Shown: positions 1 through 11,020 of the stretch, in pieces | How the letters are laid out: each line of letters starts with the position of its first letter | How positions within the stretch are numbered: position 1 is the stretch's first letter | Origin: Warburgia ugandensis | Lineage: Eukaryota > Streptophyta > Magnoliopsida > Canellales > Canellaceae | Direction: 5' to 3' | NCBI GenBank assembly: GCA_035236585.1 | Contig: CP141139.1 | Coordinates: forward strand, 32,931,217 to 32,995,216 | DNA length: 64,000 bases | The notes under the pieces: generated by a model | The model's input: only the letters and a program-made list of their open reading frames with translations | Database searches by the model: none | Told to the model about the DNA's origin: nothing | Program-made: the position numbers and the translations under genes

Positions 1-1755
1 AGATCTTCTCTTTTGTGCCTCCACCTACTCTCATAAGGCAACCTATTTCTCATAATAAGATATTATCTGTACCTTGATTTGCCTTATAAGAGTAAAGATA
101 GATGGGTATTTGCCATCACCTGGGGAGTGCATTTCGAAACTGGCTTATGTTCATTCACCTTACTAATTAAGGGATCGTCACTCTACTATGTCTGGCCCAT
201 CCTTTAGGCACCTTTGGAAGGCAGGGAGTGTGACAACGTACATGCTTCCCCAGTCCTTCTCCTTAGTTGTAGGGTTTGGTGGCCCAAACTTGACTTGGTT
301 TCACCAAAAGGCCTCATCTTTAGAAGCCCAGCTCGTGAGGTGTCCCTCTCGTAGTAGGGAATATCCCCCTCATCTCGCTCTTGTGACATGCTATCTTTCC
401 CCTCTCCATTCCCAAGTCAAGGGTGAGTCTCATGCGTTAGTTTGTGGATCACAGTCTCAACCACTAATCACTATAGGTGCCTATAGTAGGCCGACCGCCC
501 TCCCTAAACCAATCATCATATCAGTCCCTGGGCCCATTGCCAGAAAGGCTTAGCTTCAAAACATTAGCTGTTTGTCATCAATCCAAATTAAGTAATTAAC
601 AATCCACCAAACAAAATTCTGCTTATTGTAGATTATCATATGCATGTTATTTTTGAAGCTATGACTCAAGTCTTTACAATTTTCCCAGGTCACTGCTTGA
701 GTAAAATTCCATGATATCATTGACTCATTTTTTTTTTAATCTTAAAGATCGCACTGCAAAGCAACTGAATATACATACTATTTATCACAAAACTATCTAG
801 TGTTTACCACTTAGTTCAAATATTCATCTTCTACCTGTGATTACAAAATCATGTCTCGTATCATACCACTATGTACTTATAATTCTTTAGTTGAATAAAT
901 GAGCACTCAATTATGCTTTAACAACATTCTATTCAATGAATAGGGTGTGTATCATATGTCAAATTAACTAAAATCCACTAAGAATCTTTTCATTGTAGTT
1001 AGACAATGTACGATTCCAAAATTATAGCAATAATCTTAGATTTATATATCAAATTGTTATGTGTTAGAAATACTTAGCAAATCCTTTCCATGTGTCAAAA
1101 TCAATTGCACAAGGTTAGAATCCTTCATGCCTACTATACACTAAAGTATCTTCATCATCTAGTTTATTCCACTCTATATAATCACTTCTCTTAGCTTTTT
1201 AATCTATATTTAGAATGTGATCCAATTATGACTTTAACATAATGGGCCAATAGAAATATCTATATGTCATAGATGTATGTACAAACCTCATTGACCAATT
1301 AATAGTACTTGATCGTAGTATCTAGTAACTATATAACTAATGTTCTCATCAGTAATACCATAGCAGGCTAATTTTTTTTGAGCCGGTAGCATGGATCTAT
1401 AATATCATGGGTTAGTTTATTTGTATTGCTATTCCCTGGATTGTTTTATGCAACTTTATTTTAGTATTTTATAGTTTGATATGTTACAGTGGTCTTTGGT
1501 TATACTGATTATTCTGCTGTTGGTCTTTTGCTATGTCACATAGGCGTGTTTCTTGCATGAGTTTAAGGGGTTTTTGCCATAGTTGACAAGCATGTTGGAC
1601 AAGCAATAGAGATAGGCAGTATCATCTTAGCTATAATTCGTGGACTATCTTATTATAAAATACCTAAAATAGAATTGCATAAACCAGTTCCAAGATTGAT
1701 AGCAATAGATCTAGACTAATTTATTTTGTTATATGTTCTGTACTACTAGCTCTTT
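1..1755. other. AT-rich spacer without recognised gene
   Basis: No gene is recognised. Positions about 150-550 are clearly richer in G+C than the rest and are open in one frame for 121 codons (188-553, plus strand), but the translation has no domain I know and base composition alone can explain it. The rest is AT-rich with many short A/T runs. The block could be an old LTR piece. From about 1380 onward the DNA leads into the pararetrovirus copy and may hold some of its untranslated leader, but I cannot show that. Confidence 0.5.
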
Positions 1756-2520
1756 TTGTGCCCGATTGATATGGTGAATGATAATATTCATGTTAAGAAT
1801 ACTAATCTTGTGGAATGTCCTACAGACTCCGAATCACTCTATAATTGGACAATTCCTTCTGTGAAACCTAAAGAGGTCTATAATATAGGTAAAATTGATT
1901 TCTCTTCTAATAAGATAATAAAAATATGGAATAGACAATTAGTTTAGATAATACAGAAAAGATTATAAATTTATTATCTGAAAATGACCTACGACTATAT
2001 TTGAATTCTAGAAAGTATAAATTTATTCATGTCGAGTTAATCCAAATTGGATTTAAACCTTTGACTCTAAATTGTCTGAATGCCTCAATACTCGCGGTCC
2101 TTCATGATGCCAGATGTCTGGATTGGGAACCCTCTTTAATGGGAGTGTTACAGACTAGTCTCTATCATGGACCAATCTATGCTAATGTTTTTCCTGATTT
2201 TAGTTTATTCTTGTCAGACCCTAATATTTTTGATACATTAAGTCTTTATATTAAGACACATGGTTACAAATTTAAACCTGGATCTGAGATAATGGCTCTC
2301 ACTTACTAAGAATACATCAAAGTCTTACCTACTCTAGTTACTAAAGTCAGACACAAATCTCCAAAAGACAAGAGTGTATTAATAGAAGCAAACTGCCTGT
2401 CATCGTATATAGCCGTTAATAGGACACTGAAATGGGATGAAATTAACTTCCCGCCATCTTGGCAATTAATTGAAGCTGTTCCTCCTAAGCAAATAATAGA
2501 ACAAAATCTAGATCAGATAA
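1756..2520 (+). pseudogene. Caulimovirid movement-protein domain, broken
   Basis: Two open pieces (1756-1947 and 2001-2309), with more coding-like sequence to about 2520, make up a viral 30K-superfamily movement-protein domain. In living relatives this protein acts at plasmodesmata to move virus between cells. The second piece shows the family hallmarks: a hydrophobic core with QIGFKPL, then a DAR motif and a LSDPN segment. At least one in-frame stop lies between the pieces (about 1945) and another after 2307. It is the first domain of the viral coding series. Confidence 0.7.
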
Positions 2521-3360
2521 TACAAACTGAAGATGAAAATGTTGAAATTTGATTTGATAACAGAAGATCTTTTAGGCTTCCTGGAGTAACTTCTTACTCA
2601 GCCAGCTCTTTTAGGTTTTCTCTTGATAATAAACAGGAATCAAGTTCAATAGAAGAACTCATAATTTCACAGAATAATGTTGTTCATCCAATTTATAAGA
2701 AATCTTCCTAGGATAATAATCCTACACCTTTCCAAATGGATTTTGATATTTGAAATTTATGGATTTTAGCCCCGGGAGTATTCTGAGAAAAATAATAAGT
2801 GATGAATTTGAACTTAATTAACATCAAACTTTCAGACAATGGTACTTCAAAACATTTAATAAAGAAGAAGTACAACATTATAAAACCCAATTTTATGAAT
2901 ACTTGAATAAAGCACAGAAAATAGAATTCTTTGTTCCTTGGTTTTTAAAAGCATTTGTTCAACACGAACTTAATGTTATTAAAGAATGGATAACTTCAAA
3001 AGGAGAGAAAATATCTTCAGAATATCCTCCTCCAACTCCATTAACTCTTCCTACAGAGGGTAGAGATCTTAATACCACTGCTTATGTAGATTCCAAATCT
3101 ACCATCAACGATATTAGCAGCATAATAAAACAAAATAATTATACTAATATGTATATTCAAACATTAGGAGAAAAGGTTGATACAATTGAAAATGGTATTT
3201 GACAAATACTAGATTATAACAATGGAATTAAGGCTAAAAAACAGCAACAACCAGAAAAAAATTGAACCTTTAATAAAACCTCCTCCCGACATTCAGGGAT
3301 TCAAATTAGAAACTATCATTGAGGAAATCCTCAAAATACTTAAATAAAAAATGTCTTATC
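2521..3360 (+). pseudogene. Pararetroviral region between movement and coat proteins
   Basis: This continues the viral coding series after the movement protein and includes an open stretch at 2903-3202 (99 residues). Codon use is AT-rich like the neighbours. The translation is polar with a heptad-like segment near its end (ISSIIKQNNYTNMY and following), which could be a short coiled coil. I recognise no catalytic domain. Position suggests either the linker or the N-terminal part of the coat-protein region. Stops interrupt it at several points. Confidence 0.5.
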
Positions 3361-4640
3361 TTAGTCTTAGTGCTTTGTTAGCCCATGAATCTAAAATAGA
3401 ATGAGATCCTAAAGGTAATAGTCAACAAGAAACTCAGGAAGAAATTAGTGAAGGAGAAATTCTCCAACTTCAAAACCAATTCTCTCAGATAAATAAAATT
3501 GAAAGAGAACCCACAAATCTTAGTAGGTATTATTATAAATGACCCACTCCTACAAATGTATTAATTGAAGAAAATAATATTTACCTGCAAAATGAATACA
3601 GAGTTAATTCAATCTATGAATAGAATATAGATGGTATGACAGATAATCAAATTTATCAAACCGTACATAGATTTTTAATGTATTCAACTATCTATAAACA
3701 AAGAGGTAGTACCAATAAGCAAATTGCTTTAATGATAATAGTTGGATTCACTGGAAACCTTAAAGGTTGGTGGGATAATGTAATAACTCAATCCCAAAGA
3801 GATGAAATCCTTGATACAGTCAAAATGGAACCTCATACAAGTCAACCTCGTGAAGATGCAGTCTATACTTTAGTTTGTATTATAATACAACAATTCACAG
3901 GAAGTATACAATCACAATTTGAAAATTCAAGGGCATTACTTCAAAACCTTAGATGTCCTTCCCTTATGCATTTTCACTGATATAAGGATGTTTTCCTTGC
4001 CAAAGTTCTTCACTTGCATGATGCAGGCTAGTCATACTCGAAACAAAAGTTCATAGAAGGTCTTCCTTATCTTTTTGCAACTAGGGTAAAGAATTTCCTG
4101 AAAACTCAATTTAATGGGGAAATTCCCTACGAACAATTATCTTATGGACAATTAGTCCATTCCTGTGTCAATGAAGGCATAACTCTTTGTAATGGAATAA
4201 AATTACGAAATCAATTGAAAAGAGAACAAATAACAGAGAAGAAATAATTAGGAGAATTCTGTCAACAATTTGTGATAGATGTTCCTAAACTAAAAAATCC
4301 AAATAAAGAAAAGAAACAATATGTTCTGCAAAATAAAAAACATAATCAAAATTTTAAACTAATTAAAAACCCTAAAACTGGAAAAATTTCCTATAAGAAA
4401 GACAAGTAAAAAATAAAATGCTACAAATGTGGAAAAATGGGTCATCATGCTAATAGATGTTGGACACAAAAGAAAATTCAAGAACTTCAAATAGATGAAG
4501 GAATAAGACAATAGCTTTATAAAATTATTCTTAACTCACCTGAATCTGAATTATCAAATAATACTGATTTTGAAACTTCTTCGTTTGAATCAAACAATGA
4601 ACCATGTTGTTATCAATGTAATTTGCTTATTGGAAATCTA
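3361..4640 (+). pseudogene. Caulimovirid coat protein with CCHC zinc knuckle, broken
   Basis: The longest open piece is 3636-3980. A basic, lysine-rich stretch precedes a single retroviral-type zinc knuckle at 4419-4460 (CYKCGKMGHHANRC, spacing CX2CX4HX4C). A coat-protein core followed by basic region and CCHC knuckle is diagnostic for capsid proteins of plant pararetroviruses; the knuckle packages the pregenomic RNA. Several stops split the region (for example near 3978 and 4246). An acidic Ser/Glu-rich tail follows the knuckle, as in other members of the family. Confidence 0.75.
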
Positions 4641-5850
4641 TAGTTGAGATGAATAATCTTTCCATAAATGTTCTGTCTCAATCTCAACAAGATCTTCTTG
4701 AATTAATTACTAAAATAGAAAATCAAGAACTTAAGAAACTTGTCCTTGAAAAAATAATATCTTCATTGGAAAAAGAAAAATTCAAAAAATCAATTGATAC
4801 TGATAATGTTTACGAAATGTCTAAAGTAACTAAGAGATTAGGTAATGAACCTAATTTTATTACTAATGTGTCGTTCAAGATTTAAAGCATGAAATTAATA
4901 ATCTTAAGACAAAAATTGTCCTGTTAAAAAATGAAAACAGTCTTTTAGATAGATGAATAACTAAACTTGAAAAATCAGAACTAGTAATAGCTGAATCATC
5001 TAATATTGATTCTTTTGATCCAGAACCTCAATATCTTGATTTAATAAGATTTACTTCATAAAATGGTATATTAATATCACAATCTTTATTGGCAGTGAAT
5101 GGTACTGATCAGACCTCATTGCTCTTGTTGATAGTGGTGCAGACATAAGCTATATCCAAGAAGGTTTGGTTCTAACAAAATATTTTGAGAAAAGTTCACA
5201 AAGTTTAACTTCAGCTAGTAATAACAAGTTGAAAATCAATTTTAAACTAAACAATGCAGTTTTTTGTAATGACAATATATGCATTCCGACTCCTTTCTTG
5301 TTAGTCGAGGACTTACATTACCATGTAATACTTAGAACTCCCTTCCTACATAATATCATGCCAATTGATAAAATTGATACCACTGGAATCTATTTTACCA
5401 AAGAAGACAGACAATTTTCTTTTAAATTTTTAACAGATCCTAAAACACACTTTCTTAATAAAGATTGTAGAATTCTTATAAAAGAACAACAAATTAATTT
5501 TATCAAAGAAGAAATTGCGTATAGAGATGTCCAAAATAATATTCAGTATAAAAATTTTCAACAGAAAGTTAAAAATCTTCTTCATACTTTCCTTGAAAAT
5601 CTTTGTAATGATCTACCTAATGCTTTTTGGAATAGAAAGATTCACTATGTTTCTCTTCCTTATGTATATGGGTTTATAGAGGATAATATCCCCATTAAGG
5701 CTAGACCAGCCCAAATGAACTCTGAATACATAGAGTTATGTAAAAATGAAATCAATGATCATGTTCAGAAAAAACTTATTTGCAACTCTTCATCTCCCTG
5801 GAGTTGTACTACTTTCTATGTTAATATTGTAGCTAAAAAGGAAAGAGGAA
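4641..5850 (+). pseudogene. Pararetroviral aspartic protease region
   Basis: An open piece at 4649-4885 is charged and helical in character (a possible linker after the capsid). From 5121 the translation reads ALVDSGADISYI, the DSGA active-site signature of a retropepsin-like aspartic protease (Asp codon at 5130-5132). The ORF 5166-5855 continues through the rest of the protease and into the N-terminal part of reverse transcriptase. In relatives the protease cuts the viral polyprotein. The start of the domain is separated from the longer ORF by a frame change. Confidence 0.75.
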
Positions 5851-6560
5851 AATAGGTTAGTTATAAATTATAAACCACTTAATAAAGTTTTAAAATGGAT
5901 TAGATATCCGATCCCTAATAAACGAGATCTTCTTAATAGACTTCTAGGATCTGTAATATTATCAAAATTGGATCTTAAATCAGGATATTGGAAAATTCAG
6001 ATCCATGAATCTGATAGATATAAAACTGCTTTTATTGTTCCCTTTGGCTAGTATGAATGAATGTCATGCCGTTTGGTTTAAAAAATGCTCCTTCTGAATT
6101 CCAGAAGATAATGAATGATATCTTTAATCATTATAGTCAATTTATCATTTTATATATTGATGATGTGTTAATATTTTCTAAATCAATTGACCAGCATTTT
6201 AAACATCTTGAAATATTTAGATGGTTGTTTTAGAAAAATGGTTTAGTTTTATCAGCTTCCAAGTTTCAACAAGAAGTTAGATTTTTTGGAGATAATATTT
6301 TTCAAGGATGAATCGTTCCTATTCAGAGAAGTATTGAATTTACTTCTAAATTCCCAGACAAAATCACTGATAATAAAACGTTACAAAGGTTTTTAGGTTC
6401 TTTAAATTATATATCTGATTATTATCAAAATCTTCCTGCTTATACAACCATCTTGTTTAATAGACTAATAGAGAATGCTAAACCTTGGTCTGAAGAATGT
6501 AGCAGAATGGTAAGAAAAATTAAAGCCAGGGTAAAATCACTTCCTTGTTTAAATCTTGCA
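5851..6560 (+). pseudogene. Pararetroviral reverse transcriptase, broken
   Basis: The palm and fingers motifs of a caulimovirid reverse transcriptase are readable across frames: LSKLDLKSGYWKI at about 5967-6005, and the catalytic box YIDDVLIFSK with YIDD at 6153-6164. The enzyme copies pregenomic RNA into DNA in living relatives. The region has several stops, including one inside the segment that precedes the YIDD box, and at least one frameshift near 5853. Confidence 0.85.
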
Positions 6561-6962
6561 AATTTTGAATAGTTTAAAATAGTTGAAACTGATGCCTCTG
6601 ACATTGGTTATGGAGGTATTCTTAAACAGAAAAATCATTCTTCTAATAAAGAAGAATTAGTAAGATTTACATCGGGTAAATGGAATGATACTCAAAGAAA
6701 ATATTCTATTATTAAGAAAGAAATACTTTCTATTGTTAAATGTATTTCAAAATTCCAAGATGATTTACTCAATCGAAATTTTTTACTTCGAATTGATTGT
6801 AGTGCAGCCAAACAAATAATTGAAAAGATGTGAAAAATATTGTTTCTCGACAAATATTTGCTGGATGGCAAGCTTAATTATTTGTCTTTGATTTCGATAT
6901 TGAATATATCAAGGGAGAATATAACTCTTTGCTAGATTTTTTAACCCGTGAGTTTTTGTAGG
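6561..6962 (+). pseudogene. Pararetroviral RNase H domain, broken
   Basis: Directly after the reverse transcriptase, ETDASDIGYGG (Asp codon at 6591-6593) is the first acidic motif of a retroviral-type RNase H, and the following KEILSIVKC segment gives its Glu-containing helix. The domain removes RNA from RNA:DNA hybrids. It ends at a stop near 6960, close to the position expected for the end of the main polyprotein in petuvirus-like genomes. Confidence 0.75.
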
Positions 6963-6966
6963 GATC

Positions 6967-8345
6967 ATGACTGATCTAGATGGTTGGATTACCCCGGGTA
7001 ATAGCCATGGAAGCGGTAGAGGTCGTGGTAATATCCAAGACTGAAAGGGAAAGCAGAGCCAATGACCATTGCTTTAGAGTGAGGCTTCTAAGCCTAAGTT
7101 AATATCTTTGGGTAATATCCCTCAGTCAAGTAATACTTTGACACTTTCATCTAATGATGATGAACTACTTAGACAATAGTTTACTCCTCTAAAATCTGTG
7201 AAAGAAATTTTAACAATGACAATGGAGCAATATATTACTCCAAGAACATCAGGATGTAATGCTCCATCTTGATGGATCACAAATGTTGCGAGGATGCGCC
7301 CTCAAAATCCTTAGGATATTGCTTCCTGCCACTGGCAGAATAATAATTATTCGCCACATGTTGGGCGCAATCAATTCCTTATGGAGAAATTTCTCCAAGA
7401 AATCAAAGCTGTGGAAATAAGCCACTTATATAATCATGACAAATCCATCATCATTTTCCGCAAAATCCTTATTAATAAGGTCTTGTCTCCCCAGGAATGG
7501 GATGTAAATCCAGGGCAATACAAATGGATTGAAGCCAAGGGCACCCGCTATCCATATAATTGGTGAGATTTCATTAACTCAATGAGTTATGTAATGTACC
7601 TCGAAAATGATTTGAGGAAATACTCATGGTTCATAAAAATTAATCCCGAAATAATAAAAAGGGATCTTCCTCCATGGTTTTACCATTGGTGGAGGTGATT
7701 TGGACCAACTCTGGCAATATTACCGGAGAAGCTCAAGGAGCTTTACAATCAATGGGCGGAAAATGCACTTGAGATTGATAACATCCCTCCAGACCAGTTA
7801 ATAATAGGTCAATGTGAGGCAATTTTTTTAATCAAATTTGATATTCCATGGATATGGAAGCAAATATGAACTTAATATTCAGGCTCTTAAAAGAATTTAT
7901 TTTGTCAAATGATGGACAAAATTTGATATTGAGGGCTTGCCCGAGAAATTTAAAAAGTCATATAGCATAATAAAGTTGTTTGGGAGAATGCTCTTATTCA
8001 CCAATCTTAGCCTCTATCAAAGAAATTAAGAAGATGCTTTAACGAAAATATCCTGCCGATTCAGAAGGACAAATTCTTGTCAAGTATATGGACTACATGA
8101 AGAATTAGGTTATGCAGTCTTTCAATATTTCTCCAGTGGAATCGTCATTAGCAAAATCTCAAGACAGTCAGGATACAAATGAAGAAGAAATTTTTGAAGA
8201 TTACAAGGATGCTTCTATGATAGTTTTATCTCATTTTTTGCAAGGCAAAAATGATAAGAGAAATCTCAAGACTAATCCTCGGGAAATTCCTCCCCCAAAT
8301 GTTCAATTCCTACAACTAGTTGACGAATGCGACAAAAGGGTCTAA
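6967..8345 (+). pseudogene. Unrecognised pararetroviral ORF downstream of RNase H
   Basis: A coding-like stretch starts at an ATG at 6967, just after the RNase H stop, and runs with breaks to 8345. Open pieces are 7381-7566 and 8112-8345. The N-terminal part is Gly/Arg/Ser-rich (SHGSGRGRGN). The middle is rich in Trp and aromatic residues (DLPPWFYHWW, then a second Trp-rich cluster near 7850). The C-terminal part is acidic (EEEIFEDYKD). I do not recognise a domain. The position matches that of extra ORFs in some caulimovirid lineages, where a translational transactivator can sit, but no such similarity is visible to me. Confidence 0.5.
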
Positions 8346-8871
8346 GACCAACTCAAAGCAATCTAGAAAGATGACAATGAAGATCTCCAATAATGTGACT
8401 TGGCCCCACCAATAATTCAAGGGAATCCCCTTTTTCAAAAGCAAGGGAATCTCCTTTTTCAAAAGTACCTCTAATAATTGAGGAATCTACTTTTTACTTT
8501 TCTTTATTTCACATATACTTTTTCTTTATGTCTTTTCTTACTTTTTCTTTCTTTCTTTATTTCAAATCCTGTCTGTAATTATTTGAGTCCAATCATTGTA
8601 ATGGATTCCAACCAATGTTAAGTTCAGAATCCTAAGTCTATCAATAGGTTGTAAGTTAGTCTACTCAGCATCGCTTGCTTGGTTGCTCCTTTGGTGCTAA
8701 GCTTGCTGCCTCTTGTAATCATTTCCCTCTTCTTGTAATCTTTCCTCTTCTTATAATAAAATCCCTTTGGGATCCTTTCTCTATTTTGGTGCTACCTAAA
8801 TTTTGCTTCGAATGAGTGTCGTCTCATAAGTTGCTTCTTAATTTATTTTCTTATTTAATGCACGCTGTAAA
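8346..8871 (+). promoter_or_regulatory. Pararetroviral intergenic region: repeats, TATA-like and poly(A) signals
   Basis: This non-coding stretch links the end of the viral coding series to the primer-binding site. A direct repeat of about 23 bp (core AATCYCCTTTTTCAAAAG) occurs twice at about 8425-8470. A pyrimidine-rich block follows (8485-8570). A TTATAATAAAA string at about 8749 gives both a weak TATA-like element and an AATAAA poly(A) signal at 8756. In caulimovirids the pregenomic RNA promoter and terminator lie in this region. Assigning the parts is inference. Confidence 0.5.
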
Positions 8872-8884
8872 TGGTATCAGTTGC
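8872..8884 (+). other. tRNA-Met primer-binding site of the pararetrovirus
   Basis: The string TGGTATCAG at 8872-8880 matches the first nine bases of the plant initiator tRNA-Met primer site (TGGTATCAGAGC); the last bases have diverged. Caulimovirids prime minus-strand DNA synthesis here, and it is taken as position 1 of their circular genomes. Finding it after the intergenic region shows the copy spans the circle nearly once. Confidence 0.6.
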
Positions 8885-9060
8885 ACTGTAAGAATAAAAC
8901 CAACTTATCATGGTAACAAAATAGTATTTAGGATCTTAGTCCCTTTGTTTTCAAGAATTCCTTGTTCAATAAATTCTAATTGGAGATTTCTTCATCTATG
9001 TACAATCTTTCAGTGTTTGCATAACTTTATTTAGATGTTATATTTCTTGTTTTATAATCT

Positions 9061-11020
9061 ATAAAATAAGTTATCCAACATCCCAAGGTTGATTCTCTTA
9101 CTTATATCATTACATGTGCAAGTTGCCCCCAAAATTTCAAAATTAAGGGCACATTACGCTTCTGATATATATAAAAAGTGTCTCTTGAATCATACTTCAA
9201 TGTTTTCTGCTTGTTCATCTATGAAGCATCAACATCCCAATTAGATCTTCATTGTCTTGATTGAATTTAAGTCTTTGAAAGTAATTCAAAACTTCATTTA
9301 CATATGTCATTGTAACTAGAGTACAATTAATTTGATAAATGGGTTATTTTACTATTCAATTGTAATATGATGTTGAATATGATTCATTGGACTGTCTAAA
9401 AATTTTGTGTACATGCCTTCATACTAATAACACCAATTGAACTCACAATTTTAACATCAATTTAATGTGCCTTCATGCTCACAAAATGCAAGTTTTAATG
9501 ATCAAAAGATAATTTCCTATTATAATTCACAGGTCTCACATATCTACCATTGAACTCTCATAGTCTATATTTGAGTAAGTACTTGCACTTAATTTAAAAA
9601 AAAAAACCAATTTGTGCCTTGTATTTCATCATGGGTCAATTTATTACCTGCAAATATGGTGGATATTCATCCATCATTATACCAATCCATAAACATTTGT
9701 TGTTTTATTGGATGAAGAATTTTCTTCTACTTCATTTAACCAAATATCTAAAGGTGTCCTCATATTGGATGAAGGAACTTTCTTTGCTTCCTTTTAACCA
9801 ATTTTGTAAGGAAAAGAATTCTTGACAAAATTAATATTACTTGCTTTCACAAATTTCAAATTTGAACATCTAAAGGCTCTGGTAGTTAGAAAGTAGCCAA
9901 TAAATCTACCATCTATTTTGTGGAATCCCATCTTAAAGCATATGCAACCAAGTAAAATGACATGACCTTCTTACTATTCATGTAAAAGAAGTATGGTTTC
10001 TTTGTGCCAGCTATCTTTTCAACTTTTGCTAATTAATCTTGCATAGTAGAAATTACCATTTTTGCATATATTCTCTAACTTTGCAGTTGTGTCCTAGTTT
10101 TTACATTTAAACTTCACAAAATAAAATAGTTCTTGATACCAAAATCTCTTTAATAGGCTTGTGTACTAATCACATTAAAGTCATTGCTGTTTTTTTAGAA
10201 GGGAACAATAGATGTAATCTAATGTCTTCATAATTTTCAATAAGAACCTTTAGTTTTCCAACCCCCTCTAATCTGTATACCTTGAACAATCATTGCATGT
10301 TTAATAGATTTTCTCACACTATCATATTTTAGATATATACGTGAGATTCCCATTATAGTATTCATTGTACACCTTTTTATAGTGATATTGTTACCATAAA
10401 CAATTAAGAATCGCAATCACATGCATTAAATCACCTTTACTAGAGATATATTGACAAATCAAGTAGTAAATTTTTTATATAGTTGATATATTTGTTTTCT
10501 CCAATCAAATAGTTCAACCAAACCTTCTGTCTCCTTCTATATTTTTGAAAAGTAGTGTTCTATAGATTCCAAATATTAAGAATATTTTGAGAGATACTAA
10601 CTTCTATTTGTGTTGAAGAAGAAATTGTGAGACTATTCACAATTAACACTTTTATATCCTTTGCTTTTACCAAAAAATCCCGTAAGCTTATCATATTGAG
10701 TCCAACTAAATGTCTATTAATAAACATTATTTCCACACAAATTTATTAATTCCTGTCCTTGTGTGAAGTTTTTGAAAAATAGAAAATTATTGTCTTGTTA
10801 TTTACTATTACTTCGTTTCAAAGCAAAAAACTTCTTTTTGATTCTTTCCATAAGAAACTTCCTAAGATTGAAGCATCCTTCTTTATACATATACTTTATT
10901 ATATGTATATCTAGTTTGGAAATCAGGGAGTTGATCAACCCAATATCCCTTTGGTAAGGAATTATTGTATTTGCACTACACAGCAAAATCGTGAGTAATT
11001 TGGGATTTTCATTGATCATA
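9061..11020 (-). pseudogene. Probable decayed Ty1/copia pol fragment
   Basis: Read on the minus strand, about 9830-9985 gives a stop-free stretch of about 50 residues containing DGRFIGYF and, about 20 residues later, KASNINFVKN. These resemble the post-integrase part of copia Pol (consensus SGYFIGYP, then ETGNAKFLEN). The flanks are AT-rich and full of stops, and I find no reverse transcriptase box. The open stretch at 10798-11019 (minus) has no recognisable domain. The copia call rests on one short block. Confidence 0.35.

Larger units (their letters stand above)
1756..8890 (+). mobile_element. Endogenous pararetrovirus (Caulimoviridae), decayed copy
   Basis: One roughly genome-length, plus-strand copy of a plant pararetrovirus. 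The domains run in caulimovirid order: 30K-type movement protein (about 1756-2520), coat protein with a CCHC knuckle (to about 4640), aspartic protease (about 5120), reverse transcriptase (YIDD at 6153-6164), RNase H (about 6580-6960), an unrecognised ORF (6967-8345), then an intergenic region with a tRNA-Met-like primer site (8872). No integrase or LTR is seen, which separates it from a Ty3/gypsy element. Placing MP, CP, PR, RT and RH in nearly one series recalls petuviruses, with florendovirus-like lineages as the alternative; genus is inference. Stops and frameshifts occur in every domain, so the copy is an inactive fossil. Confidence 0.85.

Noticed and set aside
188..553. 121-codon open frame in the GC-richer block
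   Set aside because: No domain, no splice or promoter context, and composition alone explains the lack of stops.
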